Made by a program: the position numbers and the translations under genes
Shown: in pieces, positions 8,676-16,240 of the stretch
Position numbering within the stretch: the first letter of the stretch is position 1
Layout of the letters: every line of letters begins with the position of its first letter
The notes under the pieces: model-generated
The model's input: only the letters and a program-made list of their open reading frames with translations
Told to the model about the DNA's origin: nothing
The model's database searches: none
Source of the DNA: Chryseobacterium endalhagicum
GTDB taxonomy: Bacteria > Bacteroidota > Bacteroidia > Flavobacteriales > Weeksellaceae
Length of the DNA stretch: 64,000 nt
Assembly: GCF_016745235.1 (NCBI RefSeq)
Contig: NZ_JAELVM010000003.1
Span: 496,001-560,000 of the forward strand
Reading direction: 5' to 3'

Positions 8676-8987
8676 ATGAAAATCTGGACTTATATACTAT
8701 TCATCCTATTTATGATCACATCCTGTTCCGGCAGTTCAAGTTCACAGAACCTGACCTGGTATAATAACTCGGTTATCACCAATGTAGCTGAAGATCCGGA
8801 AAAACCGGAAGAATTCATGCGGGTATCCATTGGAATAAGTCCGCAGATTTTTTATTTATCTAAAAAAGGAGCAGATTACAAAGCTCTCCTTGAAAAAGCA
8901 AGCCAGAGCCACAAAAAAGGAAAAGCATATAATATAGGTATTGAAAATAATACCAACATTATAAAACAGGTCAATGAAGTTCCGTGA
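8676..8987 (+). CDS. Small lipoprotein resembling the protein-glutaminase propeptide
   Basis: 103 residues with a lipoprotein signal ending in ITSC (lipidated Cys17), so it is likely membrane-anchored outside the cytoplasm. Residues 50-101 (RVSIGISPQIFYLS...DYKALLEKA...NIIKQVNEV) can be aligned by eye with glutaminase propeptide residues 58-110 (KVSFIVTAQFYTIA...KYISLIREA...EIAKVEKG): the same VS start, a Q after the plug position, a Y/F pair, a Y..LL helix and a final I-K-V strand. The plug alanine (A65) becomes P56. It has no catalytic domain. I infer a stand-alone inhibitor or chaperone of the glutaminase encoded 58 bases upstream; the alternative is an unrelated lipoprotein of unknown function. 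Confidence 0.75.
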   Translation: MKIWTYILFILFMITSCSGSSSSQNLTWYNNSVITNVAEDPEKPEEFMRVSIGISPQIFYLSKKGADYKALLEKASQSHKKGKAYNIGIENNTNIIKQVNEVP

Positions 8988-9063
8988 CGTGACTCCCTTT
9001 TTTTGCACAATATACTGCTTTAAAAAAGCAGGCCGATGAAAAAAACACACCACTTACCCCTCA

Positions 9064-9101
9064 AAAATCCCCCATCACAACGCTGATGGGGATTTTATTT
9101 T
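9064..9101 (+). terminator. Terminator after the small lipoprotein gene
   Basis: ATCCCCCATCA and TGATGGGGAT pair around a CAACGC loop, followed by TTTATTTT. It closes the glutaminase/lipoprotein pair. Confidence 0.75.
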
Positions 9102-9210
9102 ACCTAATAACAGAAATTCCGGCATCTACCCTGGTCTTTGTTTTATCATTTTGCCTTTTTACCCTATCATTTACATTTTCCTAAAATCGTTATAAATTAA
9201 ATCTATTAAA

Positions 9211-9246
9211 ATTAAATTGCACACAATTTAATTGGTCTTATATTTG
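9211..9246 (+). promoter_or_regulatory. Promoter with OhrR-type operator for the peroxide operon
   Basis: A perfect palindrome, ATTAAATTG-CACA-CAATTTAAT (9211-9232), is followed by the Bacteroidota -7 element TATATTTG (9239-9246). With the usual 19-base spacing, the -33 element would be ATTG at 9216-9219, inside the left half-site, so a bound repressor would block the promoter. The AATTG/CAATT half-sites resemble known OhrR boxes. The first gene of the operon starts 72 bases downstream. Confidence 0.75.
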
Positions 9247-9318
9247 CACTGTTATTTTCATCTCAGCATTTAATTTATCGTGTGAGATGATCGAAAAGTA
9301 TAATTTAAAATAATAGAA

Positions 9319-9951
9319 ATGTCATTAATAGAAAACTTACAGTGGAGACATGCAGCGAAAGCCTATGATCCATCTAAAAAAGTATCAGAAAAAGATCTTA
9401 ACACCATATTGGAAGCCACAAGACTGGCTCCTACTTCTTCAGGGCTTCAACCTTTCCGCGTTATTGTTGTGGAAAATCAGGAATTAAAAGAGAAAATGAT
9501 GGCAGGGGCTTTAAACCCTGAAGTGATGAGAGATTCATCTCATGTTTTGGTATTTGCTGCCTGGGACAGTTATTCCAATGAAAAAATTGATCAGGTTTAT
9601 GATTATCATACCGACGTAAGAGAGCTTCCAAGAGGACGTTTTGGAAGCTACACGGATAAAATCAAGGCGATGTATGATGCACAGACTCCGGATGAGCATT
9701 TTGCACATACAGCCCGCCAAACCTATATTGCGCTGGGATTTGCTTTAGCCCAGGCTGCTGAATTAAAGATCGACAGTACACCTGCCGAAGGATTCAGTAA
9801 TGAAGCAGTGGATGAAATTCTTGGATTAAAAGAATTGGGATTAAAAAGTGTCAGTCTTCTGTATCTTGGCTACAAGGATGAAGAAAAAGACTGGCTTTCA
9901 ACGATGAAAAAAGTAAGGGTTCCTATGGAGGAATTTATCATCAAAAAGTAA
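9319..9951 (+). CDS. NAD(P)H-dependent FMN oxidoreductase (nitroreductase family)
   Basis: Flavoprotein that reduces nitro compounds or quinones with NAD(P)H; the physiological substrate is unknown. The 210 residues open with the FMN-binding WRHAAKAYDPSKKV and continue with the family motif ARLAPTSSGLQPFRVIVVE. A conserved ALGFALAQAAEL helix lies in the second half and LKSVSLLYLGY near the end. It is the first gene after the OhrR-type operator and is followed 33 bases later by ohrR, so it is likely induced by organic peroxides and may detoxify the carbonyl or quinone by-products. Confidence 0.92.
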   Translation: MSLIENLQWRHAAKAYDPSKKVSEKDLNTILEATRLAPTSSGLQPFRVIVVENQELKEKMMAGALNPEVMRDSSHVLVFAAWDSYSNEKIDQVYDYHTDVRELPRGRFGSYTDKIKAMYDAQTPDEHFAHTARQTYIALGFALAQAAELKIDSTPAEGFSNEAVDEILGLKELGLKSVSLLYLGYKDEEKDWLSTMKKVRVPMEEFIIKK

Positions 9952-9984
9952 TATATTCAGTATAAACTTTCAAAATCGGGTATT

Positions 9985-10419
9985 ATGGAAAATTCAAAAT
10001 CTTTACAGCTGGAAAATCAGATCTGCTTTCCGCTGTATGTTATTGCAAAGGAGATCACGGGACTTTACCGTCCATTCCTTGACGAAATAGATATTACGTA
10101 TCCACAGTATCTCGTGATGATGGTTTTATGGGAAAATGACGGACTGGCGGTAAACCATATCGGTGAAAAACTGTTTCTGGACAGCGGAACTTTAACACCT
10201 CTTTTGAAAAGACTTGAAGCTAAGGGAATTATTACCCGGAAAAGAAAAAAAGAAGATGAAAGGGTGGTTGAAGTTTTTTTAACAGAATCAGGAAAACAGC
10301 TGCAGCAAAAGGCTTGCGAAATTCCCGGAAAAATACAGAATAAAATTGGGGTAGAGACGGAAGATCTGCTCCATCTTAAAGAAACAATATTAAAAATATT
10401 AAACAAAATAGAAAAATAA
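9985..10419 (+). CDS. ohrR: Organic hydroperoxide sensor-repressor OhrR (MarR family)
   Basis: Winged-helix repressor released from DNA when its N-terminal cysteine is oxidised by organic peroxides. The 144 residues contain the sensing cysteine C14 (QICFPLYVIAKE), the tyrosines that hydrogen-bond to it in GLYRP and TYPQYLVM, the recognition helix region DSGTLTPLLKRLEAKG and a wing (RKRKKEDERVVEV). Only one conserved cysteine is present, so it belongs to the one-cysteine type. Its stop is directly followed by the ohr start codon. Confidence 0.95.
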   Translation: MENSKSLQLENQICFPLYVIAKEITGLYRPFLDEIDITYPQYLVMMVLWENDGLAVNHIGEKLFLDSGTLTPLLKRLEAKGIITRKRKKEDERVVEVFLTESGKQLQQKACEIPGKIQNKIGVETEDLLHLKETILKILNKIEK

Positions 10420-10842
10420 ATGAAAACATTATATACAACGAAAGTTACAGCACAAGGCGGAAGAAACGGCCACGTAAAAAGTGAAAACGGAGTATTGGAA
10501 CTGGATGTAAGAATGCCTAAAGCTTTAGGTGGCGGCACTGATGATTTTGCCAACCCTGAAATGCTTTTTGCAGCGGGATATTCGGCTTGTTTTGATAGTG
10601 CGCTAAACAGAGTGATCAGCTTATCCAAAGTAAAAACCGGAGAAACCACCGTTACTGCTCAGGTAACTATCGGGCAGCTGGACAACGGAGGATTCGGGCT
10701 GGCGGCAGAACTGGATGTGAATATTCCGGGAGTTTCTCTTGAAGAAGCACAGTCTCTGACTGAAAAAGCCCACCAGATCTGTCCGTATTCTAATGCGACG
10801 AGAAATAATATGGAGGTAAAGCTTTCGGTTACGAATAACTAA
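10420..10842 (+). CDS. ohr: Organic hydroperoxide resistance protein Ohr (OsmC superfamily)
   Basis: Thiol peroxidase that reduces organic hydroperoxides using lipoylated proteins. The 140 residues contain the reactive cysteine C57 (GYSACFDSAL), the resolving cysteine C121 (HQICPYSNATR), and the Arg15 and Glu47 that shape the active site. The ATG abuts the ohrR stop with no gap, indicating translational coupling, and a terminator follows. Confidence 0.96.
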   Translation: MKTLYTTKVTAQGGRNGHVKSENGVLELDVRMPKALGGGTDDFANPEMLFAAGYSACFDSALNRVISLSKVKTGETTVTAQVTIGQLDNGGFGLAAELDVNIPGVSLEEAQSLTEKAHQICPYSNATRNNMEVKLSVTNN

Positions 10843-10865
10843 GCCTTAATTTCTTTAATTAAAAT

Positions 10866-10899
10866 AAAATCTGTTTCTTTTGGGAGCAGATTTTTAAAT
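10866..10899 (+). terminator. Terminator after ohr
   Basis: AAAATCTG (10866-10873) pairs with CAGATTTT (10887-10894) and is followed by T and A residues. It separates the peroxide operon from the NERD gene, which starts 20 bases later. Confidence 0.6.
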
Positions 10900-10913
10900 A
10901 TGATACCAACAGC

Positions 10914-11633
10914 ATGGACAATAGTTTTTTAATCATTTTTATTTTAGGCATCCTGTACCTGGTCATTAGATATTATACTCCCAAAATAAAGGGATATATT
11001 GGCGAGCGCAGGGTTTCTGAAAGTCTTAAAAGATTAAACACTAAAGAATATATTGTCCTGAATAATATTGAATTAAAGATTAAAGGCTCCATTTCACAAA
11101 TAGATCACATCATTGTTTCGGATTATGGAATATTTGTTATTGAAACCAAGAATTATAAAGGCTGGATTTTAGGCTATGAAAAAGACAGGTACTGGTATCA
11201 GGTCATCTATAAGTACAGACGTAAGTTTTACAATCCTGTTTTACAAAATCAGGGTCATATTTATGCTTTAAAGCACGTCCTGAAAAACTATAATTATTTG
11301 AGATATTACTCCATCATTGCATTTACAAAAAGGGCAACCCTTAAGACCAAAACATATACTGATGTGGTTTATACCAATAAGTTAGTGAAAACCATAAAAA
11401 AATATGATTCAGCTTATATCAATGAACGGACCAAGAACGAAATTGTCGCAGCCATTCTCACGGCAAGAAAAAACAGTCGTACTGAAGATAAAAAAGTAAT
11501 AGCCAACTCTACTATCAACCGAAATATTTGCCCAAATTGCGGAGGAAACCTTATTAAAAGAGATGGTCAATATGGGGTTTTCTGGGGCTGTTCTCATTTC
11601 CCGAAGTGTACATATACAAGAAACAACAGGTAA
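10914..11633 (+). CDS. NERD-domain membrane-anchored protein with C-terminal zinc ribbon
   Basis: 239 residues: one N-terminal membrane helix ([14 protein letters not shown]), a NERD (nuclease-related) domain with the expected [23 protein letters not shown] core holding the D..E-T-K catalytic-type residues, and a topoisomerase-type zinc ribbon ([15 protein letters not shown]...CSHFPKC) with four cysteines. NERD proteins are linked to DNA processing, but few have been assayed. The combination with a zinc ribbon is common in single genes of this kind. No partner gene is visible; it lies just after the ohr terminator and converges with the deformylase-like gene. Confidence 0.85.
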   Translation: MDNSFLIIFILGILYLVIRYYTPKIKGYIGERRVSESLKRLNTKEYIVLNNIELKIKGSISQIDHIIVSDYGIFVIETKNYKGWILGYEKDRYWYQVIYKYRRKFYNPVLQNQGHIYALKHVLKNYNYLRYYSIIAFTKRATLKTKTYTDVVYTNKLVKTIKKYDSAYINERTKNEIVAAILTARKNSRTEDKKVIANSTINRNICPNCGGNLIKRDGQYGVFWGCSHFPKCTYTRNNR

Positions 11634-11648
11634 GACTTCTATCAGATA

Positions 11649-12278
11649 TTATCTCGTGGTAGAATCACTTTTCTTAAAGGCATCGACCTTTTTGTACAAA
11701 TCGTTTGTCTCCTTTTCTTTTTTATCAGAAATTAATATCCCAAAAAGATGGTCTATTTCATGCTGGAAAATTACTGCGGTAAAACCTTCCACAATTTCTG
11801 AATACTTCTGCCCTTTCAAATCCACATATTCCAGCTGAATCACCTTGCTTCTGTAAAACTGATCTCTAAATTCAGGAATTGACAAATCGCCTTCAGGGCC
11901 AAGGTTCTGTAATTCTGAGCGCCATACAATGACAGGATTGATGAAATATTCCAAAGGATTCCCTGTTTTATCGAAACGTTCCACCCAGATCACTTTTCTG
12001 TTGATGCCCACCTGGGGTGCTGCAATTCCTACTCCACCGTCTGTGGAAAGGAGAGATTCTTTCATTCTTTTAACCAAGGTTGCGGTATTGGAATCCATTG
12101 GATCAATTTCCGTGGAAAGGCTTAGTAAAGTTTTGTGCTGATCAGCATCTGTAGTCTGATAGATAGGCAAAGCCGTTTTTATATCGCCTTGAGTGATAAT
12201 TGAAAGTTCGGTTGATGTAAGCTTCTGAGCATTGACCAATCCGATAAAAAGAATCAGCAGAAAAGGTATTTTTTTCAT
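11649..12278 (-). CDS. Exported peptide deformylase-like protein with altered metal ligand
   Basis: 209 residues with the three deformylase motifs in order: GVGIAAPQ (82-89), EGDLS (129-133) and QHEIDH (172-177). Two things are odd. It begins with a signal peptide (MKKIPFLLILFIGLVNAQK), although formyl-methionine removal is cytoplasmic. In addition, the metal-binding cysteine of the usual EGCLS motif is aspartate (D131, codon GAT). The two histidines and the catalytic glutamate of HExxH remain. It may be a periplasmic metallo-hydrolase acting on formylated peptides or something else. It is not likely to be the housekeeping enzyme. Confidence 0.85.
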   Translation of the reverse strand: MKKIPFLLILFIGLVNAQKLTSTELSIITQGDIKTALPIYQTTDADQHKTLLSLSTEIDPMDSNTATLVKRMKESLLSTDGGVGIAAPQVGINRKVIWVERFDKTGNPLEYFINPVIVWRSELQNLGPEGDLSIPEFRDQFYRSKVIQLEYVDLKGQKYSEIVEGFTAVIFQHEIDHLFGILISDKKEKETNDLYKKVDAFKKSDSTTR

Positions 12279-12346
12279 TTTTATTATTTGTGATACAAAG
12301 ATAGGTAATGTGCTTCAAACATATAATTCTGTTTTTTATAAATTAA

Positions 12347-12377
12347 ACGGGCTAAAGCCCGTTCCTATTGAATTTTA
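12347..12377 (+). repeat. REP family 2 (ACGGGCTAAAGCCCGT), copy a
   Basis: The hairpin ACGGGC-TAAA-GCCCGT is followed by the conserved tail TCCTATTGAATTTTAA. Related copies lie at 12519-12552, 43103-43160 and 49731-49762, often at the 3' end of a gene. Confidence 0.8.
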
Positions 12378-12415
12378 AAGGATTCATTATATAGATATCT
12401 GAACTGCATTTGGAA

Positions 12416-12496
12416 AGGCTTCGACTCCGCTCAGCCTGACAGTCGATAACATTGTGCATAGTATTAGCATTGTCAGGCTGAGCGGAGTCGAAGCCT
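12416..12496. repeat. Long inverted repeat with 26-bp perfect arms
   Basis: The left arm (12416-12441, beginning AGGCTTCGACTCCGCTC) and the right arm (12471-12496) are perfect reverse complements, separated by 29 bases. It sits between two copies of REP family 2. The GCTTCGACTCCGCTCAGCC core is a common dispersed motif in flavobacterial genomes. It may also stop transcription in both directions between the converging neighbours. Confidence 0.85.
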
Positions 12497-12518
12497 CATG
12501 ATATTTTAAACAAAAAAA

Positions 12519-12552
12519 ACGGACCAGAGCCCGTTTCTATTGAATATTAAAA
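12519..12552 (+). repeat. REP family 2, copy b, overlapping the end of the ChaN-like gene
   Basis: ACGGACCAGAGCCCGT followed by TTCTATTGAATATTAAAA. The hairpin has one mismatch relative to the other copies. The tail contains the stop codon of the gene read leftwards from 13419. Confidence 0.7.
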
Positions 12553-13419
12553 TGTTTTCGTCATATCTGCAGGAATGATCAGATTGAAATCTGTAGGAAT
12601 GTATTCTTTTGCAGGAACTTTCAATTCCGGATCTTCAGACTCAAAAACAGAAATCACTGCCATTTTAAGGTTTGGATTTTTCTGTTTGATATACCAATAA
12701 ATTCCACCGAATTCCTTGCTGTGATAGTTTCCGTTGTAATGGATGAACGTTTTTCCTGCCTGCATACTTTTCAGGATAGATTCAGCCATGGTAGCGTCTT
12801 TTGTAGCTTGTGCCGAGATAAAATTCATCACTTTGGTGCCTTCCGCGTGATCACCCATCATGGCTTTCATTTCCTGATATCCAGGGGTATCCAGCGTCAC
12901 TTTAATCGGAAGCTGGGCAATGTACGCTTTCTCCTGAGCACTCAATTTATTCAGAGATTCCAGACCTTCTTTTGCCGTCTGGGAAGCATATCTTCTTGGA
13001 ATATTGGTGGCAATGAAGTTCAGCTTTTTGGCTTTGGCAAAATCAACGAGAGGCTTATAATCCGTAGGATAATTATTCCACAAACGGGCGGAATCTTTTA
13101 ATGTTTTAGCATCAAATTTTCCTTCCAGATATTGATTCAGCTGAGACTGGTTGTCTCTTTCGAACATCTCTGCCCCTAAAATAATCTGACCGTTTTTCTT
13201 TGCAAATAAACCTTCAGTAACTTTGAGCTGAAGCCAGTGATTAATGGAACTGTTATGATTTTCACCAAAGAAAACCACATCATATTCAGCCAGCTCTTTA
13301 ATCAGTTTGTCTGTCTTTACTTCCTTTCCTTTTTTATCATAAAACTGATAGGCTTTCAATTCCTGAGCCTGGATCATTCCCAAACCCATCATGAGTATGG
13401 CTATGAAAATATTCTTCAT
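12547..13419 (-). CDS. ChaN-like haem-binding exported protein (PF04187)
   Basis: 290 residues. I start at 13419 (MKNIFIAILMMGLGMIQAQ, a signal peptide); the frame runs 17 codons further upstream through a dispersed repeat. The family hallmark VVFFGENHNSSINHWLQL is at about 53-70, followed by a helical domain rich in Met, and AMMGDHAEG and FIHYNGNYHSKEFGG in the second half. Characterised ChaN proteins bind haem between subunits. It lies downstream of the haem operon in the same direction, behind a terminator and a 360-base repeat-containing gap, so a role in haem handling is plausible. Confidence 0.85.
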   Translation of the reverse strand: MKNIFIAILMMGLGMIQAQELKAYQFYDKKGKEVKTDKLIKELAEYDVVFFGENHNSSINHWLQLKVTEGLFAKKNGQIILGAEMFERDNQSQLNQYLEGKFDAKTLKDSARLWNNYPTDYKPLVDFAKAKKLNFIATNIPRRYASQTAKEGLESLNKLSAQEKAYIAQLPIKVTLDTPGYQEMKAMMGDHAEGTKVMNFISAQATKDATMAESILKSMQAGKTFIHYNGNYHSKEFGGIYWYIKQKNPNLKMAVISVFESEDPELKVPAKEYIPTDFNLIIPADMTKTF

Positions 13420-13783
13420 TTTTATTTTATTTAAACACAAATTACACAAATGTTTCTTCACAAATATCACAAATCTTTACATTGATTTATAACCACAAAA
13501 GTCACAAAAGACTTTTAACACCTTCGTTATTTCTAAAATTAAATACTTTACGAACAAGAAGTACACTTAAGTTCTATAAAAATCTTTGATTTTCAGCTTA
13601 TGTGCTCTTGTTATGCCAGAGTTTTAAAACTAAAGTGCTCTAAACTGTCCAAATAAAAAACTTTTGTGACTTTTGTGGTTAAAAAATTTGCAATTTCTTT
13701 TTCTTCAGCAAATCCGGATCTGCTTCAAAAAAAAGCCGCCTTGAATTAAAAAACAAAACGGCTCATTCAAAATCATCTAATTA
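13420..13783. other. Gap between hmuS and the ChaN-like gene, with terminator and dispersed repeat
   Basis: On the left-reading strand, AGCCG-TTTTG...CAAGG-CGGCT (13734-13763) followed by seven T (13727-13733) is a terminator for the haem operon. Further on, 13436-13480 has ACACAAATTACACAAATG, part of the dispersed motif seen at about 5.9 and 61.55 kb. 13560-13690 is AT-rich with no gene that I can support. Confidence 0.6.
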
Positions 13784-14812
13784 TTATTTCTCTAATTCTG
13801 CTACAAGATCTTTCCATTCCTGAAGTTCCGGAATACCCGGTTTTCTCTTTCCAAAGAACTGAACGATAAAATCACCTTCTTTGTTGAATACTTCGATAGC
13901 CGTTACCTCACCGTCTTCAGTAGGTTTCTTCACGATCCATGCTTCAGCAATTTTCGTTACATCCAGATGCAGGTTGAAATCAGGGTCCATGACATTGAAC
14001 CACTGCTGATGCCAAAGGGTTTTCTTTACGTTTCCGGTGTGGATCTGGATAATTCCTCTGTTTCCAACGAATACCATGATCGGAATGTTCTTTTCTGAAG
14101 CATCTTCAAGGATGTTTACCACTTTAGCATTGTCGATTTTTTTAGCAAATCCTTCCGGAGCCAGTCTCAATGCCTGAGTTCTGCTTACCCCGAATTTTCT
14201 GGTCATCATGAAGAAGTCGTGGGTGTCTTTTAATTCAGTCCATGCTGTTTTGAAACCTTCCACATCAATCTCAGCGTCTGCTTTTTCAGGAGCTTTCGGA
14301 GCTACGGCTTCAATAGTTAATGCCTGATTCTGATCTTCTGCCTTAAATTTTTCTACGATTGCATCGAAAGCAGCTTCATTGCTGGTCTTCGTCAGATAGA
14401 TCTTATGAAGGGCAAGACCGTCTTTACCAAAGAACTGAAGGCTTTTTTTATCTCCTTCCACTACGGCGAATGCAGATTTCCAATGGTTAAGGAATATTCT
14501 AAGGTCAATATCTTCCCCTACGAAAAGCTGTGCATGCGGGCTGCTAAAATCACCGTTCTGGTAAGTTCCCTTTCTCTCGTGTACACATTCATCGTTACGG
14601 GTAAGTGCCATTACCTTTCCAAGCTGTTCTGCTTCGGTAAGGATCGCAGGAAATTCAGGGTTCAGTACGGTTACGCCTTCTCCTATGCTTGTTGCCAGTA
14701 ATTCAGCTTCGCTTACCTCCAGCTGTGCTGCTGCATTTCTTATTCTTATATGTGGATTTTCTGCTTTCAGAGCCTCCCATTTTTCCTTTAAATCATTAAC
14801 TAACGTGCTCAT
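13784..14812 (-). CDS. hmuS: Haem utilisation / haemin-degrading factor HmuS (HemS/ChuS family)
   Basis: Cytoplasmic protein that receives haem from the ABC transporter and stores, passes on or degrades it. The 342 residues form two tandem HemS domains (about 1-170 and 185-342), as shown by repeated segments: ECVHERKGTYQNGDFSSPHAQLFVGEDIDLRIFLNHW in the first half and FVGNRGIIQIHTGNVKK...FNLHLDVTKIAEAWIVKKP in the second. It is the last gene of the hmu operon, 4 bases after the methyltransferase gene. Confidence 0.92.
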   Translation of the reverse strand: MSTLVNDLKEKWEALKAENPHIRIRNAAAQLEVSEAELLATSIGEGVTVLNPEFPAILTEAEQLGKVMALTRNDECVHERKGTYQNGDFSSPHAQLFVGEDIDLRIFLNHWKSAFAVVEGDKKSLQFFGKDGLALHKIYLTKTSNEAAFDAIVEKFKAEDQNQALTIEAVAPKAPEKADAEIDVEGFKTAWTELKDTHDFFMMTRKFGVSRTQALRLAPEGFAKKIDNAKVVNILEDASEKNIPIMVFVGNRGIIQIHTGNVKKTLWHQQWFNVMDPDFNLHLDVTKIAEAWIVKKPTEDGEVTAIEVFNKEGDFIVQFFGKRKPGIPELQEWKDLVAELEK

Positions 14813-14816
14813 TATT

Positions 14817-15467
14817 TTATTTTTTTATGGTTAAAACTGTGTAGATTCTATGAATGGTTTCGTTTCCGGATTTGCTTTGGATGTCTTCTTCTTTTTCGGA
14901 AATCTTCATCCTCTTGAAATGGCTTTTGGAAACCAGCTGCTCCATTTCGCTGTTGCTGTACATGGTAAAATTGTATTCTGTAAACGGCAGAGTCTCCATG
15001 AATTTCCGCTGTCCGAAAGTGAGGACAAATGTTCCGTCCTTCTTTAAAACCCTGTAAATCTCGTTGAGAAATTCAACCGGTTCTTCCCAGAAATAAACGG
15101 TATTGACGGTAAATATTTTGTCAAAGGTCTTGTCTTCAAAAGGAAGCTTTTTTCCTTCATACAGTACAAATTCTGCCTGGTTTTCAAAGTCTTTATTGAG
15201 CTTTCTGGCTTCGTTATACATGGTTTCGGAAATATCTACGCCTGTATATTTCAGATTCTGTGCTCTGTTCAGAATGTTTTTCAGGTGTCCGGCATTTCCG
15301 TGTCCTATTTCAAGGATGTGCTCATCATCTTCTATTAAAAGCGTTTTAATGCTTTCTAAGGTCATGCTGATGTTGGTTTCATTCATCATCCCGGCAATCT
15401 CAATTCCTTTTTCTCCCTGTGGATTGGCAAGGTTCTGAGCGAGGATTTTTAATTCATCTTTTTCCAT
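14817..15467 (-). CDS. Class I SAM-dependent methyltransferase in the haem operon
   Basis: 216 residues with the Rossmann-type methyltransferase motifs: motif I HILEIGHGNAGHLKNIL (about 52-68), the acidic residue ending strand 2 in YTGVDISETMY, motif IV FDKIFTVNTVYFWEEP, and a YRVLKKDGTFVLTFGQR post-motif. It is a general small-molecule methyltransferase (Methyltransf_11 type), not a radical-SAM enzyme. It starts 2 bases after hmuV ends and stops 4 bases before hmuS, so it is firmly part of the haem operon, but its substrate is unknown. Confidence 0.88.
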   Translation of the reverse strand: MEKDELKILAQNLANPQGEKGIEIAGMMNETNISMTLESIKTLLIEDDEHILEIGHGNAGHLKNILNRAQNLKYTGVDISETMYNEARKLNKDFENQAEFVLYEGKKLPFEDKTFDKIFTVNTVYFWEEPVEFLNEIYRVLKKDGTFVLTFGQRKFMETLPFTEYNFTMYSNSEMEQLVSKSHFKRMKISEKEEDIQSKSGNETIHRIYTVLTIKK

Positions 15468-15469
15468 GG

Positions 15470-16240
15470 TTATCCAAAAATGATCATTGGGTTATTGGTA
15501 ATAGGGTGTTCGCAGATGGTGCACGGAAAATTGTAGGCATGGCTGATATTTTCAGCGGTGAATACTTCTTCCGGCGTTCCGTATGCGGAAACCTTTCCTG
15601 ATTTCATTAATAAAATTTTGTCTGCAAACTGTGCCGCAAGATTAAGATCGTGCAGGACAACAATCGCTGAATTGGCTTTCTGAGTGAATTTTTTGATGAT
15701 ATCGAGCGCTTTATACTGATGCTTTATATCAAGATTATTCAATGGCTCATCCAGAAATACCAGTTTATGGGCAATATCGTTTTCAAGCTGAGACATCACC
15801 CGGGACAAATGTACCCGCTGTTTTTCACCTCCGGACAAAGTGTTGTATTCCCTGTCTTTAAGGTGGAAAATATCGGTTTCATACATCATCTTATTGGTGG
15901 CCTCAAGGTCTTCTTTTCCGGGCTGAGTCTCAAAATAAGGGTATCTTCCCATCATAATGACGTCTTTTACTTCAAGAGGAATGTCATTGCTGTTGTGCTG
16001 TGAAAATTTAGCCTTATGTAAAGACAGCTCTTTCACGTCCCATTTTGTAATTGCTTTATCCTTAAACAATACGTCCTGTCTGGATTTCACCTCATTGGCC
16101 AAAACACTGAGGAGACTGGATTTTCCTGCTCCGTTCGGGCCTACAATAGCAAGAAACTCACCATATCCGAGCGCGACATCTACTCCGTCCAGAATATGAA
16201 AGTCCTTATGCTTGTAAATGATCTGATGTGCCTTTATCAT
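15470..16240 (-). CDS. hmuV: Haem ABC transporter ATP-binding protein HmuV
   Basis: ATPase that powers haem import with the HmuU permease. The 256 residues have Walker A GPNGAGKSS (34-42), a signature LSGGEKQRVHLSR, Walker B VFLDEPLNNLD and the switch histidine in VVLHDLNLA, in normal order. Its start codon overlaps the hmuU stop by one base (TAATG), so the two are translationally coupled. Confidence 0.95.
   Translation of the reverse strand: MIKAHQIIYKHKDFHILDGVDVALGYGEFLAIVGPNGAGKSSLLSVLANEVKSRQDVLFKDKAITKWDVKELSLHKAKFSQHNSNDIPLEVKDVIMMGRYPYFETQPGKEDLEATNKMMYETDIFHLKDREYNTLSGGEKQRVHLSRVMSQLENDIAHKLVFLDEPLNNLDIKHQYKALDIIKKFTQKANSAIVVLHDLNLAAQFADKILLMKSGKVSAYGTPEEVFTAENISHAYNFPCTICEHPITNNPMIIFG

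Noticed and set aside
10065-10649. 194-codon frame opposite ohrR/ohr
   Set aside because: Spans two well-supported genes on the other strand; Ser/Phe-rich antisense composition.
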